A stretch of DNA of 64,000 nucleotides from Lineus longissimus (lineage: Eukaryota; Nemertea; Pilidiophora; Heteronemertea; Lineidae): assembly GCF_910592395.1 (NCBI RefSeq), contig NC_088308.1:4402001-4466000 (forward strand). The letters run 5' to 3'. A model generated the notes under the pieces. That model did not search any database. It was given only the letters and a program-made list of their open reading frames with translations, and was not told where the DNA came from. Of the stretch, positions 38,201-53,200 are shown piece after piece; the stretch's first letter is position 1, and the number at the start of each line of letters is the position of its first letter. The position numbers and the translations under genes were made by a program.

Positions 38201-41200
38201 CTCTACTTCCCAAGGTAGGAAAAGGTCCTGAAAACAGCCAACATGCTTTTTGCTAACCGACCGGCTGGATTGAGTCATCTACCAACAGGAATTCAACCCT
38301 TTGTCTCTCAAGTCACTAGGCACGTGTCTACTGTGAATCGGCTATAGACATAACTTGTACCAATCTTGCACTTATTCTTGAAGGTTTTCTGAAATACATT
38401 TCTGTCCTTAACTTTCAGGTTCTTCTTCTTGTCCAATGATGAGTTGCTTGAGATTCTCTCAGAGACAAAAGATCCGCTCCGTGTCCAGCCTCATTTGAAG
38501 AAATGCTTTGAAGCCATTGCCAAACTCGAGTTCACAGAACAGCAAGAAATCGTTGGGATGGTCTCCGCTGAAAATGAAACTGTTCCATTCAATCAGAAAA
38601 TCTACCCTGCCAAAGCCAAGGGAATGGTTGAAAAATGGTTGCTTCAGGTTGAAGATGTCATGATCAACAGTCTTCGCAAGGTTGTAGGGGACTCTGTCAC
38701 AGCATATACGAACACACAGAGAGAACGCTGGGTCGTCGAGTGGGCTGGTCAAGTCATTCTTGCCGTCAGTAACATATTCTGGACGACGGAGGTCCAAAAT
38801 GCTATGACGACGAACACCATGAGAGACTACTTGGAGAAGAGTAATAAACAGATAGAGCAGATTGTCGCTCTTGTCCGTGGTAAACTTGAGACCAATACTC
38901 GCATAACACTTGGAGCTCTCATCGTAATTGATGTCCACGGTAAGTTTGGTGCAATAAGATTGGTTTTTTTTAGTCCTTTTTACTGACTTTGAAAGAGTTT
39001 GCCCAAAGCAGGTCTGCAGGTATAGGCAGGTGAAATTTGCCTCTGACATACTGCTGATCTCATTCAAAGGACAAGATATGGTGCCCAGGGTCACAAGTGA
39101 GGTCAGTGTCAGGTTTCACAGACACCTCAACCACATTTGCCACAACACTTCCGTGTGCAATTCTGTTGATTGATGTTTTATGGTTCTGTTTGAGAAATAG
39201 CAACTCGTAATAATTCATATTACTATTCTTTATTTATCACAGCTCGAGATGTGGTGGCCCAGTTGTGTGAAGACAACATCCTATCACCTCAAGAGTTTGA
39301 TTGGTTGGCCCAGCTGCGATACTACTGGGAAGGTGGTGACGTGTTAGTGCGCATGATAACAACAGAGATCAAATATGGTTACGAGTACCTGGGGAACTCG
39401 GCTCGTCTTGTCATAACACCACTGACAGACAGGTGTTACAGGTGAGAACTCCTCTTCTAGCGCTGCAGTTGAGCCTGACCTGCAAAGGCAACCGGATTAG
39501 GGTCCGAACCCTCGATCCATGAATTTTGAACCCTGAACCTTATCGAGTCGCAACTGTACTCCACAATGTTGATATGAAGTACAATTCTTAACCATCTCCG
39601 TGAAACCCACTTACTTTGATGTATCTCTTGCAGAACACTTATGGGTGCTTTGAAGCTGAATCTTGGTGGTGCCCCAGAAGGCCCGGCAGGAACAGGCAAG
39701 ACTGAAACCTGCAAGGATTTGGCCAAGGCTGTAGCCAAGCAGTGTGTCGTATTCAACTGCTCTGATGGCCTCGACTACAAGGCCATGGGGAAGTTCTTCA
39801 AGGGTCTCGCACAAGCTGGTGCCTGGGCATGCTTTGACGAGTTCAACCGTATCGAGTTGGAGGTGCTCTCTGTGGTTGCCCAACAGATCCAGAGCATCCA
39901 GATTGCCATAGCTCGCGGCCTGAAGCGATTTTTGTTTGAGGGAACGGAGCTGTCACTGAATCCTACTTGTACCATGTTCATTACGATGAACCCTGGTTAT
40001 GCTGGTCGCCAGGAGCTGCCTGATAATCTGAAGGTGAGGAGCACTCTTTGGATTTTGGTAGAAATCACTAGACGACTCCAAAAGTGGGAAATTTGGCTGA
40101 AAATATGCTAAAATCCAGTTGAAATACTACATGAAAATTTTGGGGTTGGCAGGTCTTCATCTGCAAGTTATTTCAGGCAGTTTTGTAATTCAGTTTGTCT
40201 GATCTCCTTTGACAGATTTCAGTACATAGCTTGGTGTCTAAAATTTTGTGTATTTCCAGGTGCTGTTCAGAACTGTCGCTATGATGGTGCCAGACTATGC
40301 CCTGATCGGTGAAATCTCTCTCTACTCCATGGGATTCATCGACGCCAAAAGCTTGGCCGGCAAGATTGTTGCCACGTATCGATTGTGCTCAGAGCAGCTG
40401 TCGTCTCAGCACCATTATGATTACGGTATGAGGGCGGTGAAGTCTGTGCTGACAGCTGCGGGGAATCTCCGTCTGAAGTACCTCGAGGAAGAAGAAGCTG
40501 TGCTGCTATTGAAGGCCATTAATGATGTCAACCTGCCAAAGTTTTTATCTCAGGTAAGGGAGGAAGTCCTATTCTAGCTTTTACTAGATGTAAGTGGTGG
40601 TCTTGTGGCCTTAATATGAGTCTGTATCAGTCAAACGATGAGAACATCCATGTTTTGGAGTTGGACTTTTCTCTCTTTCCCCAGACCTTCCTCATGTTCT
40701 TTACACAGTTCTTACTTATCTCACTTGCATCTTTCCAGGACGTGCCCCTGTTTGGTGGTATCATCTCTGATCTGTTCCCTGGTGTGAAGCTCCCCGTCCC
40801 TGACTACGGCGTCTTCATGGAAGCCCTCAAGGATAACATCAACAAGAGACAACTCCAAGCTGTACCTTGGTTCACAGACAAAATTATTCAGGTCGGTATG
40901 ATTCGTAGACTGTGGCAAATCTAGACTAGCTGAGAATCAAGGTGGATGGTGATCTTGAGTAGATGCCTGTGCACTTTTCGGCATTGAAGAGGCAAGGTAC
41001 TTTTAAGTTTTGTGGTAAATTGCTCTTTTTGTATAGTGCTCTTGAGTAAATGAATGTAAGTTGCACATTTCCAGATATTCACTTACTAACTGTTGTTTCC
41101 TTCTAGGTCTATGAGATGATCTTGGTGCGACACGGCCTCATGATAGTAGGTGAACCCCTCGGAGGGAAGACCTGTGCCTGGCAAGTCCTAGCAGACGCCT

Positions 41201-44200
41201 TGGGCGATCTCCACATGGCAGGCCTAATGGGAGAATTCAGGGTCCAGCATCGTATCATCAACCCAAAGTCTATCACCATGGGACAACTGTACGGTTGTTT
41301 TGACCCTGTCTCCCATGAATGGACGGATGGCGTTCTGGCGAATACTTTCCGAGAATACGCCAGCAACCCCAATGACGATAGGAAGTGGATTCTCTTTGAC
41401 GGCCCGGTCGATGCAGTTTGGATTGAGAACATGAATACTGTGCTTGATGACAACAAAAAGGTAACAAATTTTTCCAATTGCCACAAAATTTTGTCATCAT
41501 TCAGTCGGCAAAGGTATCCGACCTCAGACCTTTAGAACTCAGATTTAAAAAATTTGGTAAAAATATTGTGAATATTGAGTGAAAACTTAGTAATGAATGC
41601 AGGTTGCATTTCAAAAACGACCTGTCTATAGATTAGTTCTAAATAAACTGAACATTGTACCAATGGAGTATGATCACAACCACTGACCTCTTTTCAGCTT
41701 TGCCTAATGAGCGGTGAGATTATCCAGATGAGCAACAAGATGAATCTGATCTTCGAGCCCGCCGATTTGGAACAAGCATCACCTGCTACTGTCAGCCGCT
41801 GCGGTATGATCTACTTGGAGCCACATCAGCTCGGCTGGAGACCGTTCAAGGAATCGTACGTCCAAAACAAACTCCCGAAGAATCTCGACAGCGAGCAATT
41901 ACAGCTTGTCAACGACTTGTATGATTGGCTGATTGATCCGATGTTGGACTTCATCCGCCATGATTGTAAGATGATCGTCAATACGTCGGGTATTCACCTC
42001 GTTCACATGATGCAGCGACTGTACTCCTGTTTGCTCGACGAGATTGAGAATACTGGGAAGGAAGGGCACGAGGTGTTGTCGAACCAGCAGATCACGTTAT
42101 GGCTACAGGGTCTCTTCCTTTTCTCCATCGTCTGGTCCCTCGGTGCTGTGTTAATTGGTGACAGTAGGAAGAAGTTTGATCATCACTTCCGGTATATTCT
42201 CTCTGGTACCGATCCTGACCACCCAAAGCCAAAGAGCATCAAAATTACTAAGGTAAGGGTTTTTTTGTTGGAGACGAAATTCCAAAATCCTCCTATCTGC
42301 TCTGCTCTCTTCTGCATTGCTCTTAGATAGTACTAGTTATGCATATAATTGCAGTCTGACATTTCCGTGTTTCTATTTACAGAGCAACTCCTTCCCAGAG
42401 AGAGGTACCGTCTTTGATTTCTGCTTTGAGAAGAAGGCGAGCGGCTCCTGGGCTGATTGGATGGACACCTTGGATAAATCATTACTGGGAATCCCAGCCG
42501 GTGCTAAGGTCAACTCAGTCATCATTCAGACTGCAGATACAGCCAGGCAGATCTTCTTCTTGAAGACGTTCCTAGCACACGAGACTCCGGCACTTTTTGT
42601 TGGTCCGACTGGAACTGGCAAATCGGCCATCACTAACAACTACTTGGTCACACTACCTAAAGAACAGTAAGTTGCTTCTCTATTTGTTGTTGTATTAAAC
42701 TATCAATTACAAATAACTGTTCAGTGGCTTGTGTCCATTTCTCAACCAGGACATATTTGTTTAGAAATATGCATGGTGGCAACATAGCATGTTGTAGAAA
42801 AAAATTTGAAATCTGTCTCTTGGTTGAACAATATTGTCTAGGTTTTCCTTCTTTTTTTGTGTTTCAAAACATGTCTCCTTTTGAACTTCAGATTCATTGC
42901 CAACAGTGTGAACTTCTCAGCTCGTACATCAGCCAACCAGACACAGGACATTATCATGTCCAAGCTTGACAGGAGACGCAAGGGTGTGTTCGGCCCTCCG
43001 ATGGGGAAGAAGTGCATTGTCTTTGTGGACGACTTGAACATGCCCAGTAAAGAGGTGTACGGTGCTCAGCCTCCCATTGAGTTGCTGAGGCAGTGGGCTG
43101 ATCATCATCACTGGTATGACAAGAAGGACACCACCAAGATCTTCCTGACTGATGTGGTGAGTTTCCCTTATGATTCATGCTTGCCATCATAGTGAATGCC
43201 GGCTTGAAAGTTCTTTTCTAACCCCCAAAGACCACCCTGGCATTTGGGCCTCAATCTGACTGGATTTGCTTATCAGAATGTGGTGATATATAGTTGTATC
43301 ATGTTGGAGGACAACTCCCTGTGTAAAATCTCTGTTTTGCGTAAGTTGTGCCAACTGATCTCCACACATATATACTTACCCGGTCCTTTTTGTCTTCCAG
43401 TTATTCCTCGCTGCCATGGGCCCTCCCGGTGGTGGTAGAAATGACATATCGAGCCGTTTCACCCGTCACATGAATGTCATCTCCATTGACGAGTTCGATG
43501 ACACCACCCTGTCTAGGATCTTCACATCAATTGTTGACTGGCATTTTGCCAAAGGATATGATGCTGTATTCTCACGCCTTGGCAAGGTATGTTCTGACAT
43601 AATCCAAGCACTGGGTTAGTTCTAATAGTTCTCATCTGAGAAATGTTGTTTGGGTAGAAGCATCGGGAAATGATGCATCTCCTGGTATGCTCTGACGTCA
43701 GTATCATCACGAAAGAAGCATTTACACCCTTTGTTGATGTCAAAAGGTTACCAAAAGTCTTATACTTATGCAGCCTTCCAGGAAGTAAAGGATCTGGTTC
43801 AAACCTCCTTGTTCTTGATTTTGAAATCTTCTTCACTTACAGATGATGATCCAAGCCACAATGAGTGTATACAAGGACGCCATAACAAACTTCCTTCCAA
43901 CCCCATCCAAGAGTCACTACGTCTTCAACTTGCGTGATTTCTCGCGTGTTATCCAAGGTGTGCTTTTGGCGCCCGCCACCCACCTGACTGAGGGCGACAA
44001 ATTGATCCGACTTTGGGTGCATGAAGTTTACCGAGTCTTCTACGACAGGTTGATTGATGATGCTGACAGGTTTGTAATGATTTATGATCAGTTTATTACA
44101 TGATTGATTGATTTGTTGATTTGAGTTGATTGTCGGGTAAGTAGTACCCTATTACTTTGTCTTGCAAACAAATAAAATCCAGTTAGTAGTGCAGATTGAA

Positions 44201-47200
44201 AGCAAAAAGATTCTTCATAATGCTGATAATGCTGATAATGCTGATTATGCTGATAATGCTGATTATTTTTCATTCCAGACATATGTTTTTCAATATTGTC
44301 AAAGAGACCTGTCTGAATGCCTTCAAAGTCAACATTGACAAGGTCCTTGGTCATCTGACGATGTCTGGCAACGTGAAGGATGATAATGTGAGAAGCTTGA
44401 TGTTTGGTGACTACATGGTGACAGAGTCGGAAGCTAAAGCCTATGACGAAGTGCGTGATTTGAAGGAACTCACAAAAGTTATGGAACAGTAAGTGAAGTT
44501 ATCGATAAGCTAGAGTTTCCTGACTTCTCTATCTGAAGTATAAATATTTGAACTGGTGATGTCCTGCATCGGTTAGAAAGCAGCCCCAGGGGTCTGTGAT
44601 GGCCAGCGTCAAGACTAAAGATAAGCCTTCATTGAGTCTTGCCGATGTGGGTCGTTTTGATGCCTTGTTCAGTTGTCTTCTGCCTTAAAAGTCTACTCTG
44701 CCTGGAGATTGAATCTTGTGAAACTCCAGTCCTTGATAACATCTGTTGAGAGAAACATTTTCTCTGCCTCTGCCTCTGATTCATTCATGTGAAACTCCTT
44801 GATCACATCTGTTGAGAGAAACATTGAAAGACCCCAATTTCATAAATCATCTTTCGATTGAATAACCTCATCATTTCTCCCTGTCAAGTTTCCCTTTAAG
44901 TGGTAAGTAAGTGCATGCCCTTGTCGACACCTTGTTATTGTTGTTATTATACAGCAAGGAGACACTGTCAAAGTTGCATGACTATTTTATTTGTATGATG
45001 GTAATCTTTGAATTATTATCTTTGAAGTACAGGTTTTGCATGTTAATTGGTAGTTTTTTGGAAGTTAAGTCCACGTCTGCTTAAATATTGCACTTTATTG
45101 GATTAAGGAGTTGTCGCATGATATGTCTCACCAGATAGAGAATCATACAGTGTGAAGACTGTGTTGTCATGTTGTCATGTAAAGTCACTTCCTGAGTCAA
45201 TTGCATGTTATTTTGGTCATGTTAGTCCGGGGACGGAGTCTGTGTTTTGACCTGCTGTCATCAATGACTTTGGGGTGGTTAGAATAACTGTTCTAATTCC
45301 TAATTCACTCTGGGGAGGAAATGATAATGAAACAAACTTCTGAGGCTTTTATCATATTCTAGTCTTCTAAGAAAATCATCCAATGAATACATGCCTTTCA
45401 TCGGGGAAAAAAAGTAATTTATAGGGTGTGAGGTGAATTTTTCCACCATACATGTATGAGAATAATGTTTTCCAATGAATATATGCCTTTCATCGGGGAA
45501 AAAAGTAATTTATAGGGTGTGAGGTGAATTTTTCCACCATATGAGAATAATGTTTGTCATTTCAGTTACCTTGATGAATACAATCAGATGAGCAAGGCCC
45601 CAATGTCCCTTGTCATGTTCAAGTTCGCCATTGAACACATCTCTCGTGTGAGCCGTGTCCTCCAGCAGGATAATGGTCATTGCTTATTGGTCGGTATCGG
45701 AGGCAGCGGTCGTCAGAGTGCAGCCAAGTTGGCCACTTTCATGGCAGATTTCGACATCTTCCAGATTGAAATCACCAGGAATTATACCGTGAATGAATGG
45801 AGAGAGGATCTGAAAAAGGTAAAGAGGCTTTGTTTTGGTCACTTGCTTGACCCCTATACTATTCAAATCAAATCAATCAAATCAAATATGACATTTCTAA
45901 AGCGCCCAAATTTGGTGAAAAATTTCACCAACTCTCAGGCGCCTTTGAAATACACTCGAAAAAGGTGTGCTTTTAAAGGTTTTTAGCAGTTCTTATGATC
46001 ACTGTGCTCCACAATTGAGTTTAACATTTAGTGTCTTTGTTTCCATTCCAGTTGCTAATCAAGGCCGGTGCAGAAGGAAAAAACATTGTCTTCCTTTTCT
46101 CGGACAATCAGATCAAGGATGAGTCATTCATGGAAGACATCAGCATGATCCTGAACACTGGCGACGTGCCAAACTTATACCCAGCAGACGAGAAGGCCGA
46201 AATCATTGAGAAGATGCAGACGGTAGCTAGGAACGAGGGCAAGAAAATCGATTCGACTCCTCTGGCGATGTATAACTACTTCATCGAGAGAGTACGAGAG
46301 AACCTCCATATCATTCTGGCTATGAGTCCTATTGGAGATGCTTTCAGGAATCGGTTGCGAATGTTCCCATCTCTCATCAACTGTTGTACCATTGATTGGT
46401 TCCAGGTAAGGGAAACTATGCATTCATTCACACATTTGCTGTATGTCTGCCCATCGGGACATTTCAACAACTGCTCACAGAAATTTTGGTCCCAGGCTGT
46501 TCATTGGAAACAAAATTGTATTCTTATTTCTTCAAAGCACTAAATGATGGTATCTCTAAAATATCTTTAGAGAAATCTTTACCATTTCCAATTCTTTTTT
46601 GATTTTCAGAATTGGCCTGAAGATGCCCTGGAAATGGTGGCTAACAAGTTCTTGGAGGAGCTTGACATTGAGGACGATGTCCGCAGAGAAACTGTGGTGT
46701 TGTGTAAACACTTCCATGAAAGTGTTCGATTGACCTCTGTTAGGTAAGTCAAATAGTTTTGTCAATAACTTGTGTCTGATAACGACCTCTAAATAATGGT
46801 GGATTATGAAAATGAAGGCTGGCACACAATGGCGAGCTTGAATGATATCCCAGCTGGTCTAAATTCCAGTTTGAAGAATGAATGTTTCCCTTGTCAGTAA
46901 AGCATGCTGTAATTGACACAATCAAGTTGACCTTCCCTTAGTACACTCTTTGGAAGAGAGGAGGCCCTTTTACCCTCTGTACCCCTTGGATACAATGCTT
47001 AACTCCATGTATTATCTTCCAGGTATTATGACATTTTGAGAAGACACAATTACGTGACCCCCACATCATACTTAGAACTTATCCTGACGTTCAAGAAAAT
47101 GTTGGGTGTCAAACAGGAGGAGATAATGACCTTGAAGAACAGGTACCTGACCGGTTTGGAGAAATTGGACTTTGCTGCGTCGCAGGTGTCCATCATGCAG

Positions 47201-50200
47201 GCTGAGCTGAAGGCGCTGCAGCCGGAGTTGATACAGACGTCTGCTGAGACTGAGAAGCTCATGGTGAAGATTGAACAGGATACAGTGGAAGTGGAGGCAA
47301 AGAAGGAGGTACAATAAGATACGATTATTACTTATCCTTTTCAAATTTGAGTCAGGAAGTCGTTGAAGAAACTTTCAGAAGTTTTGCTACATGTCTACAT
47401 CCCATGCCAAATTGCTTCAGGATGGACTGTGTGTCCCACAGTATAAAGAGTGAGGCACAAGCATTGGGAATTTGGAATAAGTAACGAAACAAAACAGAAG
47501 TGGACATCAAGAGACTTCTCAGCACACCATAGTTGCCCTCTTTTGAACCATTCCTTTGGCAACGTAGTCATTTTGTTACTTTCATCCTTAGGTTGTCGGT
47601 GCTGATGAGGCTGTAGCAAATGAGGCTGCTGCAGCTGCCCAGGCCATCAAGGATGAGTGTGAGGCTGACTTGGCCGAGGCCATCCCGGCTTTGGAAGCTG
47701 CCATCTCGGCCCTCAATACCCTTAAGCCAAGCGATATCACTCTGGTCAAGTCAATGAAAGTAAGTCGGTGTCAGCTCAAGTATAAGGCAGATATTTAGGT
47801 TGTGCCTGTTCCACTGCCTTCCTTTATCCAATGAGCCAAGGACGACCAGGCCTAACTCTGATGACCTGAACAAACGGCCTGAAAGTGACTCTAACCATTA
47901 CACAATAGATCTGAACATAGTGTTTGGGCCAATACTTACCAAATTTTAGCTTGCCTAAGTTTTTTTTCAAATAGCTTGAAACTAACTGTAATTTGCACAA
48001 TGGTACCAAATTCTTGGCAGATTTTTCACAAATTCCATGATTGCAGAGTTGCATGGTGTATTTTAACTCTGATCTTAATAATCTGTGTTTCAGAATCCAC
48101 CAGCTCTTGTGAAACTCGTCATGGAGTCTGTGTGCATCATGTTGAGTATCAAGGCGGAGCGTAAGCCTGACCCAGGCGGCTCTGGCAAGATGATAGAGGA
48201 CTACTGGGGCTCGTCTCAAAAACTTCTTGGCGACCTTAAGTTTCTGGATCGGTTGAAAGGATACGATAAAGACAATATCCCGCCAGCCATTATGAAGAAG
48301 ATCAGACAAACGTAAGTTAAAGTGATTTTTAGCCCACTGCTAAGTTAAAGTGATCTTAGTCCCCTGCTCAGCCTTCTGTTTGTAACCTGTCCTCATAAGA
48401 CCAATTTGGGATGAATGCCTAGCTGGACGTCACTTTATTGGTCTGACATGATTTTACTAACTATTGGTACATGTGTTGGTAGAAAGTCTGCCTCAAAATC
48501 TTAAATATCTTGTATGCTGTTTCCAGATATATTCCAAATGCCGATTTCAATCCGAATATCATCAAGAATGCTTCGACTGCTTGTGAGGGTCTGTGCAAGT
48601 GGGTGTGTGCCTTGGACGTCTACGACCGAGTTGCCAAAGTTGTGGCACCCAAGAAACAGAAGTTGGGTGAAGCCGAGGCTGACCTGGCCATTCAGATGAA
48701 GAAACTGAATGCCAAGAGAGCACAGCTCCAAGAGGTACGAAGTTACATGAAATGTTAGAAAGTTAGACTCAATTCATTGGCTTCAAAAACATGACATCCC
48801 AGAACTAGCAGCCCGCAGCCCTGAGGGAGGAGTTCTGGCCATCTAGAACCTGTTTCAAGGACCAACTTTTGATGACCTGTCTGAATTAGGACAGATAACA
48901 GGAACCACCATACCAACGGAGTTTGTTTATTCTTTCTCTAGGTTGTTGACAAATTGCAAGCGTTGAATGACCAGTTTGAGGCCATGACACAGAAGAAGAA
49001 AGATCTTGAAGACAACATTGAACTTTGCTCCAAGAAGTTAGTTCGCGCCGAAAAACTGATTGGCGGGCTTGGTGGTGAAAAAGACAGATGGACCGATATG
49101 GCGAAAATGTTAGGAGAACGTTTTATCAACATCACGGGAGATGTCTTGCTTAGTTCTGGTGTTGTGGCCTACTTGGGTGCATTTACTGTCGATTTCAGAA
49201 ATGTGAGTACTGTATTAAAGGTTTTGATACAGAATGGAGCTGGTTTGAGAATCGTTATTGCATGGAGTCATGTTTCCAGATTCTTATGCCTGTAGGCTGC
49301 TGACAGTATTTCATTGTACATTTACCGTAAAAACTGTAACCTTAAAATCCTTTGTGCTGTCATTTTAATTAGAAAGAGTCTAGGGTTTACCACTAGGTGT
49401 ATCCACCAAATCATCATCTCACACGAAACAAAAAACCATTACAAATATGAATCACAACTTGGGGCTACCGTCATTAATATGCTATGCTTGATCGATTCTC
49501 ATTGCCTACTCATATTACATTCATACAGGAAGTTGTAGCTGAATGGCATAAGCTGTGCCAGTCCAAGTCAATCCCCTGCTCCGAGCAGTTCTCACTGGCA
49601 AACACCTTGGGTGAGCCGGTCAAGATCCGTGCGTGGAACATCGCTGGTTTGCCAGTTGATGGCTTCAGTGTAGAGAATGGTATCGTTGTCTACAACTCCA
49701 GGCGTTGGCCGCTTATGATTGATCCTCAAGGTATGGTATTATAGTGTCTTCAGAAAAATTTTGATGATAATAAATGACAACATTTAAATGACTCGATCTG
49801 AATGCTAAAGAAGAAGACGACGACGAAATATATCCAAATCATGATATTTTGAATAGCTAAGCAGTGAAGTCTGCAGCTCATTTGTTCTTCTAGTTTCAAC
49901 TGACTGGTAGCCCTCTTGTCCGTCACTGATTCATCTATGAAGCCCATCAGCCCTGACGTCACTTCAAGTCCTAACTCCTCTAGTTTGTTCTAATTCTTCA
50001 TCTGGCCATTTTAAGGAGCTACGTGTACAATGGCAAATACTTTGTCTTTTATTTCAGGTCAGGCCAACAAATGGATCAAGACTCTGGAAAAGGCCAATCA
50101 GCTGACAGTAATCAAACTTTCTGATCCAAACTACGTACGATCTCTTGAGAATTCTATCCAGTTCGGCTACCCGATCCTTCTGGAGAATGTTGGAGAGGAA

Positions 50201-53200
50201 CTCGATCCACTGCTTGAACCAGTCCTGCAGAAGCAGACGTTCAAGTCACAGGGAGTTGAGTACATCAGGCTTGGTGACAATGTCATTGAATACTCCCAGG
50301 ACTTCAAGCTGTACATCACGACAAGGTTGAGGAATCCTCATTACCTGCCTGAAATTGCAGTCAAGGTGTGTATCGTCACAGTCTTATTTATCAGCAGCAC
50401 TTATTGGTCCATATGGATGTACGGTTTTGGCCAGTTTCTAAAGAAAAGCATCCAACTTGTTTACGAAATGTCGTTGATTTGAAGCTCAGCCAGTGTGGCT
50501 TGGTACATGTACTTTCAACTGGCCTGAAATGGCCAAGTGTAGTGCATTGTGTGCTTGGTTACTACAGAAAGGTTCCTGGATTCTGCTGGGAAACGACTGT
50601 AAAGTGTTTTGAAACAGTAGAGTGTGAAGTGCTATATAAGAATGTCCACTTCATTTTCATTTTTCTCCACCTTTAGGTTTGTCTGCTGAATTTCATGATC
50701 ACGCCCCAGGGTCTGGAGGACCAGTTGCTGGGTATCGTGGCTGCCAAAGAGAAACCTGAACTCGAGGAGAAGAAGAATGAGTTGATTGTGGAGAGTGCCC
50801 ACAACAAGAAACAACTGAAGGAGATTGAGGATAAAATCTTGGAGGTCCTCTCATCCTCTCAGGTAAATTTTGTTAATTCTGATCAAGCAGACGTGATGTT
50901 GTTCACTTGCTAGTTGGGAAGCTGTAAATGCTTCCTCTTCTCCTCAATTCCTTGAACTAAATGTAGTAACTATCTTTTTCAGGGCAACATCCTTGAAGAT
51001 GAAACTGCAATCAAAGTTCTCTCCAACTCCAAGACACTATCAGAGGATATCTCAGCCAAGCAGGAGATTGCGGCCCAGACAGAGTTGGAGATTGATGAAA
51101 CACGTATCGGCTATCTCCCAGTTGCCAAACACTCCTCCATCCTCTTCTTCTGTATATCTGAACTTGCTAACATTGAGCCCATGTACCAGTACTCCCTGAA
51201 TTGGTTCATCAATCTTTATGTTCAGGTGAGTTTGAATGGCCCTTCTTCCTCCTCATGTGCTTTGCATCGTTTGAATCAGTTCAGCTGGTCTTGCAGGCGC
51301 ATGCCCTGAGGCCGAGTCCTTATGTTATTCACATGGCAACTGTTTAGTGCCCCAGAACCCTTTTGAGCTTTCCATCACAGTTAACCCTTCTTCTTTCAGT
51401 CCATCATCAATAGTCCGCAGTCCAGTGAACTCGAGGAGCGTATCCAGAACCTGAATGATCACTTCACCAACAGCATCTATCGTAACGTCTGCCGATCACT
51501 GTTTGAGAAGGACAAGCTTCTGTTCTCTTCTATACTGTGTGTGGGCATTTTGAAAGGAGAGTAAGTAGACATAGCATCGGTTTGATTCTGTCAAGTTTCA
51601 AGTTTGCAGTCTGTAGTCTGTGTTTCTGAAGTGTTAGTGAGCAGTCCAGTTTCTAATGTACATTGTAGAAAAATAGTTTCTAGGAATATATTTAGCACGG
51701 TATGATTCCCACAACAAGTGCTGAAAGCTGAAAAAGTTTTATCAAGATGTTATCAAGAGGCCATAAGACATGAACCATTTACACAAAAATTTGATGACTT
51801 GTTTGTTTAATAGGGGCAAGATCGATGATGAAATGTGGCGATTCTTGCTGACCGGTGGTGTAGCATTGGACAACCCTCATCCTAACCCAGCACCAGAATG
51901 GCTGCAGGAGAAATCCTGGTCAGAGATAGTCAGGGCGTCCAGCCTGAACAACCTCAGAGGACTGAAAGAACGTAAGTGATTACACAGAATGTACATGGAA
52001 GAGAAATGTCTCCTGCAAACTAGTGATGTTCTCAATTTCATGACAAATGGAGCACTTTTACCTTTGTGGGCCAAAGATGTGTTGCTCTGAGTTCGTTCGT
52101 CACTTTGTGTTGCCTTGGTTTAGGTTGTGTTACATTTTTAATTCTGTTCATATGCTCAGAGGGCTGCCTGGGGGAATTGTTAAGAATGCACGTCCTTAAC
52201 TCCTTTCATATTTTCAGATGTCCAAGAAAATCCACAGAAGTGGAAGGAAATGTACGACTCTGCCACACCACATGAATTCACCTATCCGAATCCCTTTGAT
52301 GCAGTCAGTGGATTGGACCGCTTGGTTGTCCTGAGGTGTCTTCGCCCTGACAAGGTTGTCCCGGCGATGGCAGATTTCATCGTGGACAATTTAGGCCAAC
52401 AGTTCATTGAACCACCGACGTTTGACCTCGCTGGTTCGTTTGCCGATTCCAACTGCTGTGCACCACTTATCTTTGTGTTGTCCCCTGGTGCTGATCCAAT
52501 GGCTGCACTGATGAAGTTCGGGGAGGACATGGGCTACTCTGGGGATAGGATTCAGACAATATCTCTTGGCCAGGGACAGGTCAGTCAACCCTAAAATATT
52601 TGCTGTTTTTGACTTGACAGGTAACCTATGTGAACTAGAAAAACCTGTTTGTGCACTTGGGTAGATTAGCTGATACCTGTCTCATATCTGCTAGAGTGTT
52701 TCAATTATCAGATCACCTTAAATCTCTAGGGCTACCAATGCTTTGAGCCTAAGCCCTGGTACTGAAAACTATTAACCGATGTACATTATATTTGAGAACT
52801 GTTCTTGATTTTCTCAATTAGTTTCAAATTAGCTCATTGGCTTGTTTCGTTCTAATTTCAGGGTCCGATTGCTGCTAAGATGATCGATAATGCCATCAAG
52901 AATGGAACGTGGGTCGTACTCCAGAATTGTCATCTTGCTACCAGCTGGATGCCTAAGCTTGAGAAGATCTGTGAGGAAGTCATCATCCCAGACGACACGA
53001 ATCCTAATTTCCGGCTCTGGCTAACCAGTTATCCGTCTGACGAATTCCCTGTTTCAATTCTACAAAATGGAGTCAAAATGACCAATGAGCCACCGAAAGG
53101 TCTGCGGTCGAATCTTCTGCGATCATACCTCAATGATCCTATCTCTGATCCGACATTCTTTAATGGTTGTAAAACGGTAAGTATCAGTTTATTGTAGTAA

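Noticed and set aside
39456-39560. GGGTTCGGACCC on the minus strand as a tRNA B-box
   Set aside because: No A-box at proper spacing and no foldable cloverleaf; not called as SINE or tRNA.
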